Assembly: GCA_015680685.1 (NCBI GenBank)
Contig: MNCI01004338.1
Location: 74,316-128,725, forward strand
Length of the DNA: 54,410 nucleotides
Reading direction: 5' to 3'
DNA from: Gnetum montanum
Taxonomy: Eukaryota > Streptophyta > Gnetopsida > Gnetales > Gnetaceae
Part shown: in pieces, positions 22,250 through 34,480 of the stretch
How the letters are laid out: each line of letters starts with the position of its first letter
How positions within the stretch are numbered: the first letter of the stretch is position 1
Position numbers and translations under genes: made by a program
Notes under the pieces: generated by a model
Told to the model about the DNA's origin: nothing
Seen by the model: only the letters and a program-made list of their open reading frames with translations
Databases searched by the model: none

Positions 22250-22621
22250 TTGGCATTGTTGGACATCTTTTGTCTACCTCTAGAAGTTGCATCTTTCACA
22301 AGACAACTATGACCACCTCAACCATCATGTGTAGTCAAAGTAGAATAAGGTCCTTCAAAGCCTCAAGAGCCTTCACCACCTGGGACTGTTTGATCGTCTT
22401 TAATGTCTTCACACAGTTTGAGGAATTGTACTTGTCAATTTTATCCTGGTGTTCAATTTTTTTGTCTTGAACACCACAATTTTGTAATAATTGTAAAATC
22501 TTACACTTGAGAACTTAGTTTTTATCATGTTGTTGTGTGTTTTTTTCTATGTCAATAATCCCATATCTTCCCAAATTTCATAAAGAACTCGAGGACAAAT
22601 TTTCATTCAATCATGAGGGTA
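22250..22621 (+). mobile_element. C0: 3' tail of a second C-type element
   Basis: The sequence matches 34135-34480, the end of the second gene, the 3' untranslated region and the polypurine tract of element C, and runs without a break into the LTR at 22622. The beginning is cut abruptly next to AT-rich spacer. The LTR at 22622-23457 therefore served both as 3' LTR for C0 and as 5' LTR for C. Confidence 0.75.
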
Positions 22622-23457
22622 TGATGAAGCATCATGATTTGGCCATGTTGACATAATGTCATTGATGGGATCTTAATGACATGATCCCATCAACGCAGGG
22701 TTTGACTCATGGATGTGATGGGGCACCCTATTTTTTCTTATAAATGTGCACCTTCCATCACATTTATGGCATCAAGTCTTATAGTTGTAATGAAGTTCTT
22801 GCAATTTTTCTTCCTAACAGTTAGAATAATTTCTAAGTACCCATAGTATGAGTTAAAGACTATATGGATCTTTATTCAAGCACTGTTGTACCTAAGCACT
22901 TCAGTGTGTGCAGTAGTAAAGACAAGTTTTTTGATCAAACCTTGTAGCTCTTGGTTAGATTAATTATCTCTTTTATGCATTTAATATTTTAAGAAATTTT
23001 CTTAAATGTTTTTAAGTAATTAAAGTAATTAATTAAGATAAATTAAATAGTAAACATAAGTACAACCACTTCCAACATATGTATAATGCTTGTTAATCCC
23101 AATAATGCTTAACATTTGGTAACCCAGTAGTGCTATACATATTCAGGATGTGTACAACAAGTGGGTATGGACACTTATGTGAGGAATACTTAAGTGTTAG
23201 CAATTAATTACCTTGTTCTTTATTCTTAAGTGACTTAGAACATAATAAGATAAAAATGATAGAAATCATATGCCTCAATTACACTTAACCATACTGTTGT
23301 ACTCACAAGTGTAACTAGGAAGACAACAATTGCAATAGTTGATTCACCTCCTAGACTAGTGTATGTAGAAACCTAGAAGTCCTAGGAATTTGACCAGATT
23401 GTGTTCAAATGCTTATGATTTCTATGGTTAGGAGTAGGGTCTACTTGCTTCTCATGA
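22622..23457 (+). repeat. Left LTR of element C (shared with C0)
   Basis: The LTR is about 836 bp, starts TGATGAAGCATCATGA and ends CTCATGA (ancestrally CTCATCA, as in the right LTR). A TATA box (CTTATAAATGTG, 22738-22749) follows a block with 'atgatcccatcaacg'. The LTR resembles the reverse complement of the plus-strand sequence of the A/B LTRs, as expected from its opposite orientation. Confidence 0.85.
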
Positions 23458-23458
23458 T

Positions 23459-23476
23459 TGGTGCTATTGTTAAGGA
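23459..23476 (+). other. Primer-binding site of element C
   Basis: One base after the LTR the sequence is TGGTGCTATTGTTAAGGA. It aligns with the tRNA-Asp-type site TGGCGCCGTTGCCGGGGA mostly through C-to-T and G-to-A changes, as in elements A and B. Confidence 0.65.
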
Positions 23477-23612
23477 CATTTAGTTAGTGATGTGCACTAT
23501 CTAGGACTTAGTGAAAATGATTTAAGATCATTAGAACAAATCCTAAAGTCCCAATCATTCAAATTATTATTATTATTATTAAAGCACACTATTATTTTTC
23601 ATCTAAGAGAAG

Positions 23613-26060
23613 ATGTCTTCTTCTCACAAGCATGATGAATCAAAACTACCAGTGGCCCAAGAATTCAAAGTGGTGTATACTCATCCAGATGAGCTTGTGC
23701 CTAATTTCACCTTCATCCTACACTAGGATGAATAGCTATGTTGGAGAGACATGGAGGGAAACATTATGTTACTGCTCAATCAATCTGTTCTTGGGATGAT
23801 GCTCTAAACTCTTAGAAGGTTGGGAATCTAGGATCTTTATGAAAAATATGTTATGCAGGACCATGACTATCGAGACTATCATCCCACTAAAACACAACAC
23901 AAATGAAATCAACACTAAGAGAAGCTGCATGAAGCAACAAAGGGGAAATAGTTCACTAACCCTTTGTTCCTACCAAACCAAAAAGATAATAAGGATCCTT
24001 CCTCTAGGGATTTTCAACATGAAGATTTTTCATCCCTTGACTCTAGTAAAGGGGGCTTGAACCTGAACTTATAGTCCACTATCAACAATCCTAGTTTAGG
24101 AAAAACTGGGAGTCAAGGTAGGGGCTTGAGCAAGCATCATGATGATTATAAATTTGATGATCATGACCATGACAAGTGGAGAGGATGTGGTAGACATTTT
24201 GGTGGTGGCTATTCTCCTTCCTCTTCATCCTCTTTATCTGCATATTCTTCTTCCTCCTTGTTACTTGACTAAAGTCGTAGAGGACAAAATTTTAATGGAG
24301 GTAAATGGTGGGACAATAATGATTGTAGGTCCCACCATGAATGAAGAGGTAGTAGAGAAAATCATATACATCATAAAAATCATGATAATGATGAGCCTTT
24401 TCTTGCAACTTGAAGTATGTTGAACATTGTAGAGGTCATGAAAATTCCAACGAAACATGTGAAAGATAGTAGAACTAAGAGGTTGGATATGAACAATATC
24501 CCCAGATTTGAGAGGGGATATAAATTAGATCCATAGATCCATCTTCAAGCCTTTCATGATTCTTGTGCCTTATGGAACATCAAAAATGATTAGAAGAAAA
24601 TTAAGCTATTTCCTAGGATACTCATAAAAGAAGTTGAAGGTTGGTACTACTCCTTGGAGCTAGAATTAATCTAAATATGGAGTACAATGCTTAAGTTGTT
24701 CAATGATAAATATTAGATGTACCCTTGAGTATCCAACTTAAGAAAGTAGATCCAAGGTTGGCACCAAGGAACACATGAACCCTTGGATGTAGCCATGGAT
24801 AGGTACTATTCTTTTTTACATTAATGCCCTAGCCATGGTTATTCTTAGTGGAAGTAGTTTTGTCATATCATAGATGGGTAGCGATAAGAAATATGGAGAA
24901 CTTTTGGGGTCTATGCCCAAGGGAGATTATCAGAACTTAGAGCTCATCACATCCAAAGGTTGATTGAATAGCTTTTAAAAGAAGAAGAAAAATTAAGAGA
25001 ATGAGAAAGTGCTAAGGAAGATAATTGAGATGCTTCCATCAGAAAAAGGGAGGTTCAATTATGTGACAATGAGGGAAAGGAATGACTTAATGAAGTGGTG
25101 GAATGAAAAACCTTACCAATTCAAAAATCTATTTTCAATATTTCAACCAAGGTAAAAAAAATGTGGGAATATTTAAATGAAAAATTCTAAATTACTTTAA
25201 AAATTGTAGAAGAATATAAAGAACAAAGTAGGGATCGTGATCCTAGGAGAAGAAGGGAAATTAAACGTTCTTACCAAAGGGGTAAGGGTAAGGCTACTCT
25301 AATAGAAGAGGTTGAGTTAAAATTCAATGCTGATGATGGATGTGATATCTACCAATATGAACATCCTAAGGGATGTTACCTTGTTGTGTCATACTTGTAG
25401 GAGTTTGGGGTGTACGCTATGAATCCTAAGCTAGCAAGAAGGAAAGCACCCATAAGATTGACTTATCCTCAAGGAAATCCAAGGTAGTTCCACCAATAAC
25501 AAACTTATTATCTAAGTGGAGCCCCACCACAACCATATGAGTAATAATAGTAGTGGCAACACCCACAGTCATGCGGGATGCCACCATCAAGGCAATAGTA
25601 CCCTTATAAATAGCCAGATCCATATGGGTACTATGTTTAGTAGCCCATGTCTTTACATGACTCTTCTAGCCATTCTTCATTCTAGCATCACTACTACCAT
25701 TTGAAGCACTATAGAGCTCATTTTCCATCTCCTAAAGGGGAATCTCCATATCCTTATCAACCTTCTCATCCTTTTGCACATGCCCCTCCACCCTTAACCT
25801 AATTACCACCTACTCCATTCATGCAAGGCAAAATTCCTACATAGCCACAACAAAATAATGCTACTAGGGCTATTAACTTATAGTTGGCTCCAAAAACTAG
25901 ATTTCATAAACAACCATTCTTCTAAACCAATAGTCCTACAAAGGCCTCACAAACTTATGTGGCTGGTCACCTTGTGTTTCCTTCATTCTCTATATCTATT
26001 CCTTCTGAGAATCCTTCAAACCAAATGCCCCCCAAGATCTACACAATCATGTTAACTCAT
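23613..26060 (+). pseudogene. gag relic of element C
   Basis: The start is the ATG at 23613, opening Met-Ser-Ser-Ser-His-Lys, matching D. A Ser/His/Asp-rich stretch (24060-24300) corresponds to the one in D. The capsid core is badly decayed. A Lys/Arg-rich stretch (25200-25310) leads to a zinc-knuckle-like motif near 25340 (Cys-Asp-Ile-Tyr-x3-His-Pro-Lys-Gly-Cys, with the second Cys lost). A Pro-rich linker (25720-25900) and a Gln/Asn segment precede protease. It would form the RNA-packaging particle in a live element. Confidence 0.7.
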
Positions 26061-26079
26061 GTTGTATTTGATTGGATTA

Positions 26080-26560
26080 AGGCTGACAACCTTCTTAGGA
26101 AAAGAGCTAATCCTGGAAGTCCCCTCATCTACTTGTAGATTGCTAGGAATGAGCCATGCAAGGCTCTTCTTGATTCAAGTTCTAGTGTTAATTTGATTTC
26201 TCATGAAATGTACAATGCATAGAACCTAACTCCTCTTATGAAGATCAACACTTGTTTAGAATTGTTAGATCAATCCATCACTATTTCCTTGAAACTGGTG
26301 GAGGATATTGTGATCACTATCTGTGGGTCATCATATCCTATTAATTTCTTAGTGATCAAGGTCAACAACTACAAGGGGGACTTCCTAATTATTATGGAAA
26401 GAGATTGGTTGAACATCATTGATCTGTGAATGGGCATCAAAGACATTTCCTTAGAGATTTACAATAAGAAGAAATTTGGCAAAGTTGAGAAGAAGAGAGT
26501 CCCATGCATCATGTACAACAATATAGGGTACAAATATGTGTAGAAACTCTAGTATGCAAA
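26080..26560 (+). pseudogene. Aspartic protease relic of element C
   Basis: The active-site region reads Ala-Leu-Leu-Asp-Ser-Ser-Ser-Ser-Val-Asn-Leu-Ile (about 26164-26200). In retroelement proteases it is Asp-(Ser/Thr)-Gly, so the Gly has become Ser by a G-to-A change. Downstream, the open piece at 26238-26429 shows the expected flap and Val-Ile-x-Asn...Ile-Met-Glu-Arg-Asp-Trp region equivalent to the ILGRPF block. It would cut the gag-pol polyprotein. Confidence 0.72.
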
Positions 26561-26719
26561 AAGTATATCAATCTTAGCATGTATATAGTATGCAGATAAA
26601 TCTAAAATTCAAAGGTGCCTATACGCAATAGCCACAAAATAGGAGGGCACCTAGTGGCTAATAACTAATCCTGAAAATAACACACTTTTCAACAAAATAA
26701 CCAATTGAGAGCTTAACAT

Positions 26720-28340
26720 GTGTCTATATTGAAGGCATGGATGAACTAGACCAAGTTCATTTCAAACTCTATGATGATGAACCTAATGATACTTATTTGG
26801 GAGAGTTTGAAATCCCTAAAAATTTCAAACAAGAGCCCTTAGAGTTGAAAACTCTACCTACTGGCATGGAGTATGCATTTCTGAAAAATGAAAAGCTGCT
26901 AATAATCAATGCTAGTCTTGCTCCTAATAAAAAAAAGATGTTAAATGTGATTAACAAATGGCCAATAGCCTTTGCTTGGTCATATCATGAACTCATAGGG
27001 ATTGATCCTTGAATATGTTAGCATTGTATGTATACTGATTTATCCATCAAGACAAAGAGGCAAATGCAGTAGTGGTTGACCCCAAGCTTAAACAAATCAT
27101 CAAAGAGGAAATTGAAAAACTTCTCAAGGTAGCATTCATCTATCCAATTGCAGATAGTGAGTGGGTTAGCCCACTTGTGATTATGCCAAATAAAGGTGGC
27201 AAGTGAAGGGTATGTATTGACTTCAAACTATTGAACATGGTGATGCTCAAAGATCATTTCCCATTGCCATTTGTGGACCAAGTATTGGAAAATATTTCTA
27301 GACATTATTTTTATAGATTTCTGGATGGTTATAGTGGCTATAACCAAATTCAGAGAGCACTAAAAGATCAGGCCAAAACAACATTCATGAGTCCCCTGGG
27401 AGACTTTTTCATGTGGAAAGATGCCATTTGGTCTATGCAATGTCTCTGTAACATTTCAATACGTTGTCCTTAGTATTTTTATGTAGTAGATTGGTAGTGG
27501 GGTGGAAGTCTTCATGGATGAATTCTCCACCTATGATACTACATTTGAGTAAGCCTTGGACCACCTTAAGAAAGTGCTTAAAAGGTGCATGGAGACCAAT
27601 CTTTAGCTCAATTGGCAAAAGAGCCATCTCATGGTCTAGGAGGGTATTGTGTTAGGGCATAGAATACTCAAGTAGGGATTAAGGTGGACCCTAAAAAGAT
27701 TAGGGTCATCTAAGGAATAACCTATTAGTCAAAAATCATTAAAGATGTCTATTCATTCCTTGGACACACTAGCTACTACTAGCAATTCATAGAGAATTTC
27801 TCTAAGATTACTAAATCATTGGTTGAGCTTACAAAGAAAGATGCTCCATTTGTATGGATTGAGAAATGCAAAAAGGAATTCCAACAACTCAAAAGAAATA
27901 TTATAGAAACTCCAATTCTACAAGCACCTGATTAGTCCCATCCATTTCATATCATGACAGATGCATCAAACTATGCCTTGAGAAATATTATTATGTAGTT
28001 GGATGATTAGAAACATTCTTATTACATCCACTATGCAAGCTAAATCATTATGGGTGCATAGCTCAACTACACCACAACGAAGAAAGAGCTAATGGTAGTG
28101 GCGTATGCCTTAGAGAAGTTTAAGCACTATGTGTTTGGATACAAGGTCTTTATGTACATGGACCATAGTGCCATATGCTTCCTCATGAATAAACTGATGG
28201 TGAGCCCCTATGTTATATAATGGTTGGTGATCTTACAGGAGTTCAATCTTATAATGGTAGTTTGAAAAGGAATCGAGAATGCAGTCACTGATCACTTGTC
28301 TCAGTTACAATGGAACAACAAAGAGAAGGAGAGCCTACTC
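26720..28340 (+). pseudogene. Reverse transcriptase-RNase H relic of element C
   Basis: An upstream linker (26737-27012, with FAWSYHELIGIDP) leads into RT. Visible RT blocks: IYPIADSEWVSPLV (about 27150), Arg-Val-Cys-Ile-Asp-Phe (27208) after a Trp turned into TGA, FLDGYSGYNQI (about 27320), TTFMSPLGDFF (about 27380) and MPFGLCN-like sequence (27425). The catalytic box reads Phe-Met-Asp-Glu near 27512 in place of Phe-Met-Asp-Asp. RNase H follows, with Thr-Asp-Ala-Ser-Asn-Tyr-Ala near 27957, Lys-Glu-Leu-Met-Val-Val-Ala-Tyr-Ala near 28085 and DHLSQL near 28290. There are many stops and at least two frameshifts. FLDGYSGYNQI is typical of Athila/Tat RTs. Confidence 0.85.
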
Positions 28341-28379
28341 TTTAATTAATTTCCTTATGAACTCCTCTTTCCTAATGCA

Positions 28380-29629
28380 ATAAATGAACAAGTGTTTGCT
28401 GAACCTACATGGTATGATGGCTTCCTTACTTATCTTTGCACTTAGGAGATGCCACAAGAGTTAGACCATAAGAAGAAACAATAGTTTCTTCATTAGGCCA
28501 AATGCTTCATGGAGATTAATGGACACCTTTACAAGGTATATGCTAATGGCCTAGTTCGTTGGTGTGTTCATGATGTTGCTCAACTATGCATTCTCCAAGA
28601 TGCTCGTGAGGGTTCTTATGGGAACCACTATGTAGGGAGATGTACAACCATTAAGATCTTGATGGTAGGGTCTTATTGGTCAACAATCTTTTGGGATGCC
28701 CACTAATTTGTCCACTCTTGTGAACACTATCAATGAGATGGTTGGATGGTCGATCGAATGGAGTACTCTTAACGATGGATCTAATCACTAGAACCCTTCA
28801 ATATCTAGGGAATTGACTTCATGGGTTTCATCACACCCATGTTAAATGGAAAGGTGTACATAATAGTCGTTGTTGACTATTATACAAAATGAGCTGAAAC
28901 AACAATCATCACCTACTGTACATCTTCCATTGTTGCTTAGTTTGTATAACAAAATGTTGTAAATAGGTTTGGGGTGCCACTTGTACTAATTTCTGATAAT
29001 GGTACTCATTTTATAGGTGCTACTTTTTTCAAGCTCATGCAATGCTTAGCGGTTGAACATAAATTAACAACACCTTACCACCCCCAAGTCAACAGTCAAG
29101 TTGAGGTTACCAATAGTGAGATCTCAAAAATCTTAAGATGAACAATTAGAAAATATAGGAGAGACTGGAGCATAAAACTCAATGATGCCCTTTGGGCATA
29201 CCACTTAATATGGAAGCTCCTTATAGGCTATTCTTCCTATGATCTAGTGTATGGAAAATTACCAACTCTTCTAATCTAATCCAAGCTCCATACACTTTCA
29301 ATAGCCTATGACCTTGATCTTGACCTTTGCCTAGCATCGAAAGGAAAATTGATTAACCTTAATGTACTAGATGACAATAGATTGGTGGTCCTATCCTTTA
29401 ATGAAGTACATAAGGTATTCAACAAAAAGCACCATGACCTTAGAAAATGACATGTAAAGTTTCAACCTAGAGATAAGGTTCTCTACTGGAACCCCACACA
29501 CATGCCTCATTGAGATAAGTTTCAAACATTATGGGAAGGGCCTTACATCATTTACAAAACCTTTTCTTTTGGGGCAATGTTGATCTACAAACTTAAGAGC
29601 CAAAATAAGAAACAACTAGTTAACATGTA
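28380..29629 (+). pseudogene. Integrase relic of element C
   Basis: The zinc-binding region is visible at 28590-28730 with the His of Gly-Asn-His-Tyr-Val-Gly and a Ser-Cys-Glu-His-Tyr, where the last residue should be Cys. The catalytic core shows all three acidic residues: Asp in GIDFMGF (about 28812), Asp in ISDNGTHF (about 29002) and Glu in NSQVEVTN (about 29100). A GPY/F-type C-terminus (LWEGPYIIYKT, about 29535) follows, and translation ends near 29629. No chromodomain is seen, in line with Athila/Tat. Stops occur throughout. Confidence 0.82.
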
Positions 29630-31410
29630 ATAATTAAAACCTTTCCATGACCCTAAGTAAACTAGTGAAGATAATGCCTCCTTGAATGGACAACCATACT
29701 CAATTTTTTAGATCTCCTCCTTCCAACCTAGTTGTGGGGGAGATGACCATCCATTTAATTATTAAAATGAACCTTCAATTTGTTTTCTATTTTTTGTTTT
29801 ACACTTTCTTTGTTTTTACATCTTTTTTTTACACTATTATTTTTTCCAATTTTTTTTACAATGTCATTAGTAAATTTTATCTTTCTTGAACATTTTCTAA
29901 TTTCCATTATATTTTACTTTATTTTGATGTGAATTTTACTTATTTTCTAATAAAGTGATTTTTTGCGAACAGGACACAATGATGCTGTAGCTATTTGCTA
30001 ATGGTGGTTTGTACTTAATGTTTTTGATTGCTAATGGCTGGTGTCTATATTTGAATTTTGATGACTACTAACTTAGACATGATTTCTTTTTCATGGAATA
30101 GGTAGCAAGTCCACATCATCCATCCATCCACAAACTCTATGGTCTTCCTAGTTTTGGAAGGTCCCTCTAACTAAGGCCCTTTCTCACTTCTTGCTTTTGT
30201 TTTCTTCTCAAATAAGGAATGGTGATTAATTTGTGGGAGCATTCTTGTGTTTTCAGAAGATGGTTTGGTCTTAAAGTGGTGATGCAAAGTCACTGAAAGT
30301 GGTTGATTTTCAGCTAGACTAAGGATGGACTTTATCAAGTCATTTAACCATAAGATCCACAAGGGACTTCATGTGACCATGATTAGGAACTTTATTCCAT
30401 CTTCTCTCTCATCCATCAATGCTTTTCATAATTCACCTCACAGTTAGTTTCCATGTCTTGTTCAATGTATTAGTTTGACATGTTGAAGCTCTTAGGTAGA
30501 TTCTTCTAGATTTGGTCCTGAACTTTTCATAACCATTAATCAACTATGGGGTTCATGGACTCCTTGGTTTGAAGATATGCAAGGAAAAAAAGGGCATGAG
30601 CCTACTATGGGAAGGATCCACTTGCATGTCTCTTGGTTGGGTTAGTTAAGTTCCTTATGCTTAAAGCATTTTCACAATCAAATCTTTCATGCATTCCATT
30701 GTGCATCCAACTATGCACTCCTTAAGATATTTTTCTTTAAAATTCCATTCTCCAAGTCAATTTCTCCAATTTTGTGAACTTCCTAACCCTCTTCTAATGT
30801 TTTCATCATGTTTATGGCCTTTCTAGCTCTCTATGGACCTCAATTTCACATCAAAATTCATCAAAAGTGAAACATTTTCTCCTACAACTTTATCCATAGG
30901 ATCCCATATATGCATCTCATCCATCAATAAGACCTTATTGACAGGACCCTATCAACATAAGGCAAAAAACCTATAAGTACGCATGAATAGTTAAGAAATT
31001 TTCACATTCTCTCATAAATGAGGGAAGTGTTTTTGAAGTTTTTAGAGCTTAGAACCTTCCAAGAGCCACATCTTCCTAACCGTTTATCTAATTCACTCCA
31101 TTCTTCAACCCTTTAGCTACCAGAGGTAAGCTCTTTGTCATGGGGCCCACAAACTTTAAGTTTTTGATAGAAAATTTTTTGAAATTTTTTTAACTCCCAC
31201 AAAGGTTTAACTAAGAAACCAACATAAAAACACCAATTTATGAGAGTTAAATCCTTCCAAGAACCTTTTGTGACATTCTAAGTTAAAAATTAATAAAATA
31301 ATCAATCTTCCATGGTCCAAATGTAGCCTATGTGTAACTATCTAATGAGAAAGGTACTTAAATGTTATAAGTTATACATTGAATGCTAATCCTTGGTTAT
31401 GTTTTGACCA
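29630..31410 (+). other. Spacer of element C between integrase and second gene
   Basis: There is no convincing protein; the T/Phe-rich open piece at 29686-29889 reflects composition. The spacer contains a purine-rich motif GTTGTGGGGGAGATG (29731-29745) resembling the polypurine tract, a promoter-like block (30915-30980) and a strong splice-donor consensus AG|GTAAGC at about 31129-31135. The second gene begins at 31411 right after a CCATAG acceptor-like sequence. Confidence 0.5.
30915..30980 (+). promoter_or_regulatory. Internal promoter-like block upstream of the second gene of C
   Basis: The sequence 'ccttattgacaggaccctatcaacataagg' followed by CCTATAAGT (30970-30978) resembles the LTR promoter of C, which has 'ttaatgacatgatcccatcaacgcaggg' followed by CTTATAAATG. 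It sits about 440 bp upstream of the second gene, as in A and B. The resemblance is moderate. Confidence 0.45.
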
Positions 31411-34265
31411 TAGATCACACCTAAAGGAAAGCATGCATAGGAAGGAGGATCATCGCAAGAAAAGGACAAATGACCATGAATAGGAAGGGGCTGAGAACAA
31501 CCCCATGATTAAGCAAAGACCCATGCAACGAGACCTCTTCAGGAGAGCCCAAAGTGGAATCTATCTAATAGATTCCTGAAGAAGCAATTGCAATAGAATA
31601 GTCTCATTAAGATGAGGCACCAAATCCTAGACTAAACCTTAAGGTCACCTTAATGGAGGCCTACCTCAAGCAGATTGCAAACAAGGAGGTCTAAAAAAAC
31701 TATGCTCCAAGAGTTAAACCTTAGACCTTTCTTGGAGTTCATACCTCTGAAAGTTAAAGCTCAACTACATAACTCTCCCATGTGACCCACAATCACTTCC
31801 AGTGGGAAGTGATACATGGGAGAGACATACTTGTTATGGAAAAATTAGTAGGCTGGTTCAACAGTCAAGATCCAGGAAATTTTAGTGTCCTACTCAGTGA
31901 AAGCCATTGTAGAGGCCCTTTGATTACCAGAAATTGGAAAAAAATTAGCAGAGATTCTAATGCAGGCAAATCCTAGAATCAAGAAGAAATGGATGCAATA
32001 ATGTTATGGATTTGATCATAAGGATTTTTATGTACTAACCATGGCAGAACATGCATATTTCAAGATTTTTTCCTTTCACCTCAATCCAACGATGAGGCCA
32101 AGTAAGATCATAGCTTTCTCTGCCCATGCGTGTGCTGCTCTAAGTAGTAGATTCCTAGTCAACCTTCCACAGTTGATCTATCTTGAGATAGAGAAGTGGT
32201 TTAAAGAAAATGGACATGGAAGGAAGGCACTCCCCTTCCCATGTCTCATTTAGAAATTATGTAAGAAGGAAGGCATAACATGCTATACAAATGACACTAT
32301 TTGATATGCTCCATTTGCTTCCTAGGCAAAAATGATAAAGGACAAAGTGCTTGGGGAAGTCATCCAAGAAGAGAAGAAGAAACCACCACCTCTACTACCT
32401 ACTCACAAAAAAAATTTGGAGTATTATGCTACCCTTAAGTACATGTGTGAGATATCAGAGTAGCTCTTGTGAGAGTAGGAGCAATAAGAAAAAACAAGTG
32501 ATGATGATCAACTCATGTATCACCTATCAATGAGTCACCTTAATGAAGTATCTTGAATCATAAGCTAGATGGAGGGAGGTGGACCAATTTTATTAACCCA
32601 AAGAATGAAACTACCCACAAGATCAAATCCTAACACTTAAGAGGTAATACTATCTCTCTCTCAACAATAGCATTTCCCAGAAATCACTGGAAACACTACT
32701 ACTTTCTTGGTGCATCTAGAGGAGGGTGAGGAGGCAACTATCTTGGTGATGCAACACCATGGGTAATAGATAGTAGTAGAGGTCATTGTTGATAAAATTA
32801 CCAAAGCATTAAATGCACCTGTGGTGTCTGTACTAGATGTTCTTTTACTTAGAGATGTGCAAACATCTGCAAGAACTCTTAGCAATAGATTAAGTGTATC
32901 CTAGCATGAGGAGTTGTTGGATCGATTGGTAGGAATGGGGAAACCAATTCTGGATGTCTTTGACCTTTTAGATACAATCACTACAACCTAGTTGGAGTTG
33001 TTAGAAGCAAGGGAAAATGGATCATATTGGAGGGGCAACTTGAAATAGCTTGAGCTAAGAATCAACACTTGGCTATGGAGGTTTTCGAATTAAGAGCCTA
33101 CCTCATTGATCCTACATTTCTCAACCCTACATTGACATGGGATGAAGCCTTCAAGAAGCTTGAAGACAAGCTCAAAAATTTTAAGAACAAGAAGGAGATA
33201 GTCATCTTTGACCAACCTATGGCCAATACCAAAATGTACACCATTCAGAAGAACTTGGTCTAAACACACTAGAAGAATGCAATTCTGATTGCATAAAATT
33301 ATCTCCTACAAAATGTTGATGTGAAAAAGTAGGAAATGCAAGATTTTATCCATCAATAGTATAAGCAGCTAGCTAGAGTGAATAATGAATTAAGAAGATT
33401 AATAATAAAAAACATAAATCTCTTTATGGAGGAAGTTCAAGCCCTTTGCCAAAAATCTACGATAGAGATAGCTACCTAGAAAAATAAGGTTCTCAAATTT
33501 GAGAGAGTTAAGAATCATTATAGAGATTAGGTTGGTCTACAAAAATAAATAAATGAAAAGCATATCTAAATGGAGAAGGTAAAAGTTAATGAGGTTTTAC
33601 AGCAACTTAAAAAAGGATGTGATGGCTAGCGACTTATCTTCGATGGGCTTAATGATTATAACAAAGTGAAGATTTTCATAAAAGAGATGTAGATCAAAGA
33701 CATGAAAGAGTACATGGAGCTTACCCATATCTATTATGCAAATCTAGCAATACTGACTATTGGTAGGTCATAATCAAAATTGGAGAAATAAATGGCTAGC
33801 TCATATTGGCTATAAGAGGCAAAGTTTAAGTATCATAAAGACACTAAGAAAAAGCTTGAGATTGCTAATGTCAAACTCAAGTTTCTCAAAGAAAAGTTAA
33901 TTAATTAATGATCAACTATTGAGAACTTGTCCAAGTGGATGAAGGATTACCATGAGTTACATAATGCACTTAGAGCATTCGATATCAAACGTAAATAGTT
34001 TGCTGCCTAGTTTGTGAATGTTATGGAGTTTTTTCCTACAATGCCATGTCCATGGGATATTCTCATTCTAGCCCACATTGGTGATGCAACATGGACTATG
34101 AATGATCCCTAGAGTAAGGAGGAGAAGATGAAGGCACTATTGGACATATTTTATCTTCCACTAGAAGTTACAACTGCCACAGGATAACCAGAACCACCAT
34201 GTGTGCTCGAAGCAAGAGAAGGTCCTTTGGAGCCTTAAGAGCATTCATTGCCTGGGACCATTTGA
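31411..34265 (+). pseudogene. Second gene of element C: coiled-coil protein after pol
   Basis: The start is inferred by alignment with A and B; the initiation codon is now ATC. At 31782-31976 and 32041-32253 lies the domain resembling the 'putative plant transposon protein' family, with IIAFSAHACAALSSRFLVNLP followed by ALPFPCLI, the same block as LPFPCLIRMLC in B. From about 33060 on, charged helical sequence predicts coiled coils. The C-terminus (about 34020-34120) has a Cys-Pro-Trp and a Thr-Trp-Thr-x-x-Asp-Pro that match B and A. The probable original stop is the TGA near 34263; a nearer TAA at 34185 looks like a mutated Gln. The function is not known. Confidence 0.68.
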
Positions 34266-34470
34266 TCTTCTCTAACATCTTTACATCATTTGAGGAATTG
34301 TTCTTGTCAAGTTTATCTTAGTGTTTAATTTTTTTGTCTTGAACACCAAAATTTTGTAATCATTGTAAAATCATACACTTGAGCACTTAGTTTTTGCCAT
34401 GTTATTGTGTGTTAATAATTTCATATCTTCCCAATTTTGTAAAGAACTTGAGGATGAGTTTTCATTCAGT

Positions 34471-34480
34471 TGTGGGGGTA
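34471..34480 (+). other. Polypurine tract of element C
   Basis: TGTGGGGGTA lies directly before the TGATGAAG start of the right LTR. The equivalent before the 3' LTR of B reads CGTGGAGGTA on the minus strand. It primes plus-strand DNA synthesis in LTR elements. Confidence 0.65.

Noticed and set aside
29686-29889. Phe-rich open frame after integrase of C
   Set aside because: It overlaps the purine-rich tract and a poly-T stretch; composition explains it and A, B and E have no equivalent protein.
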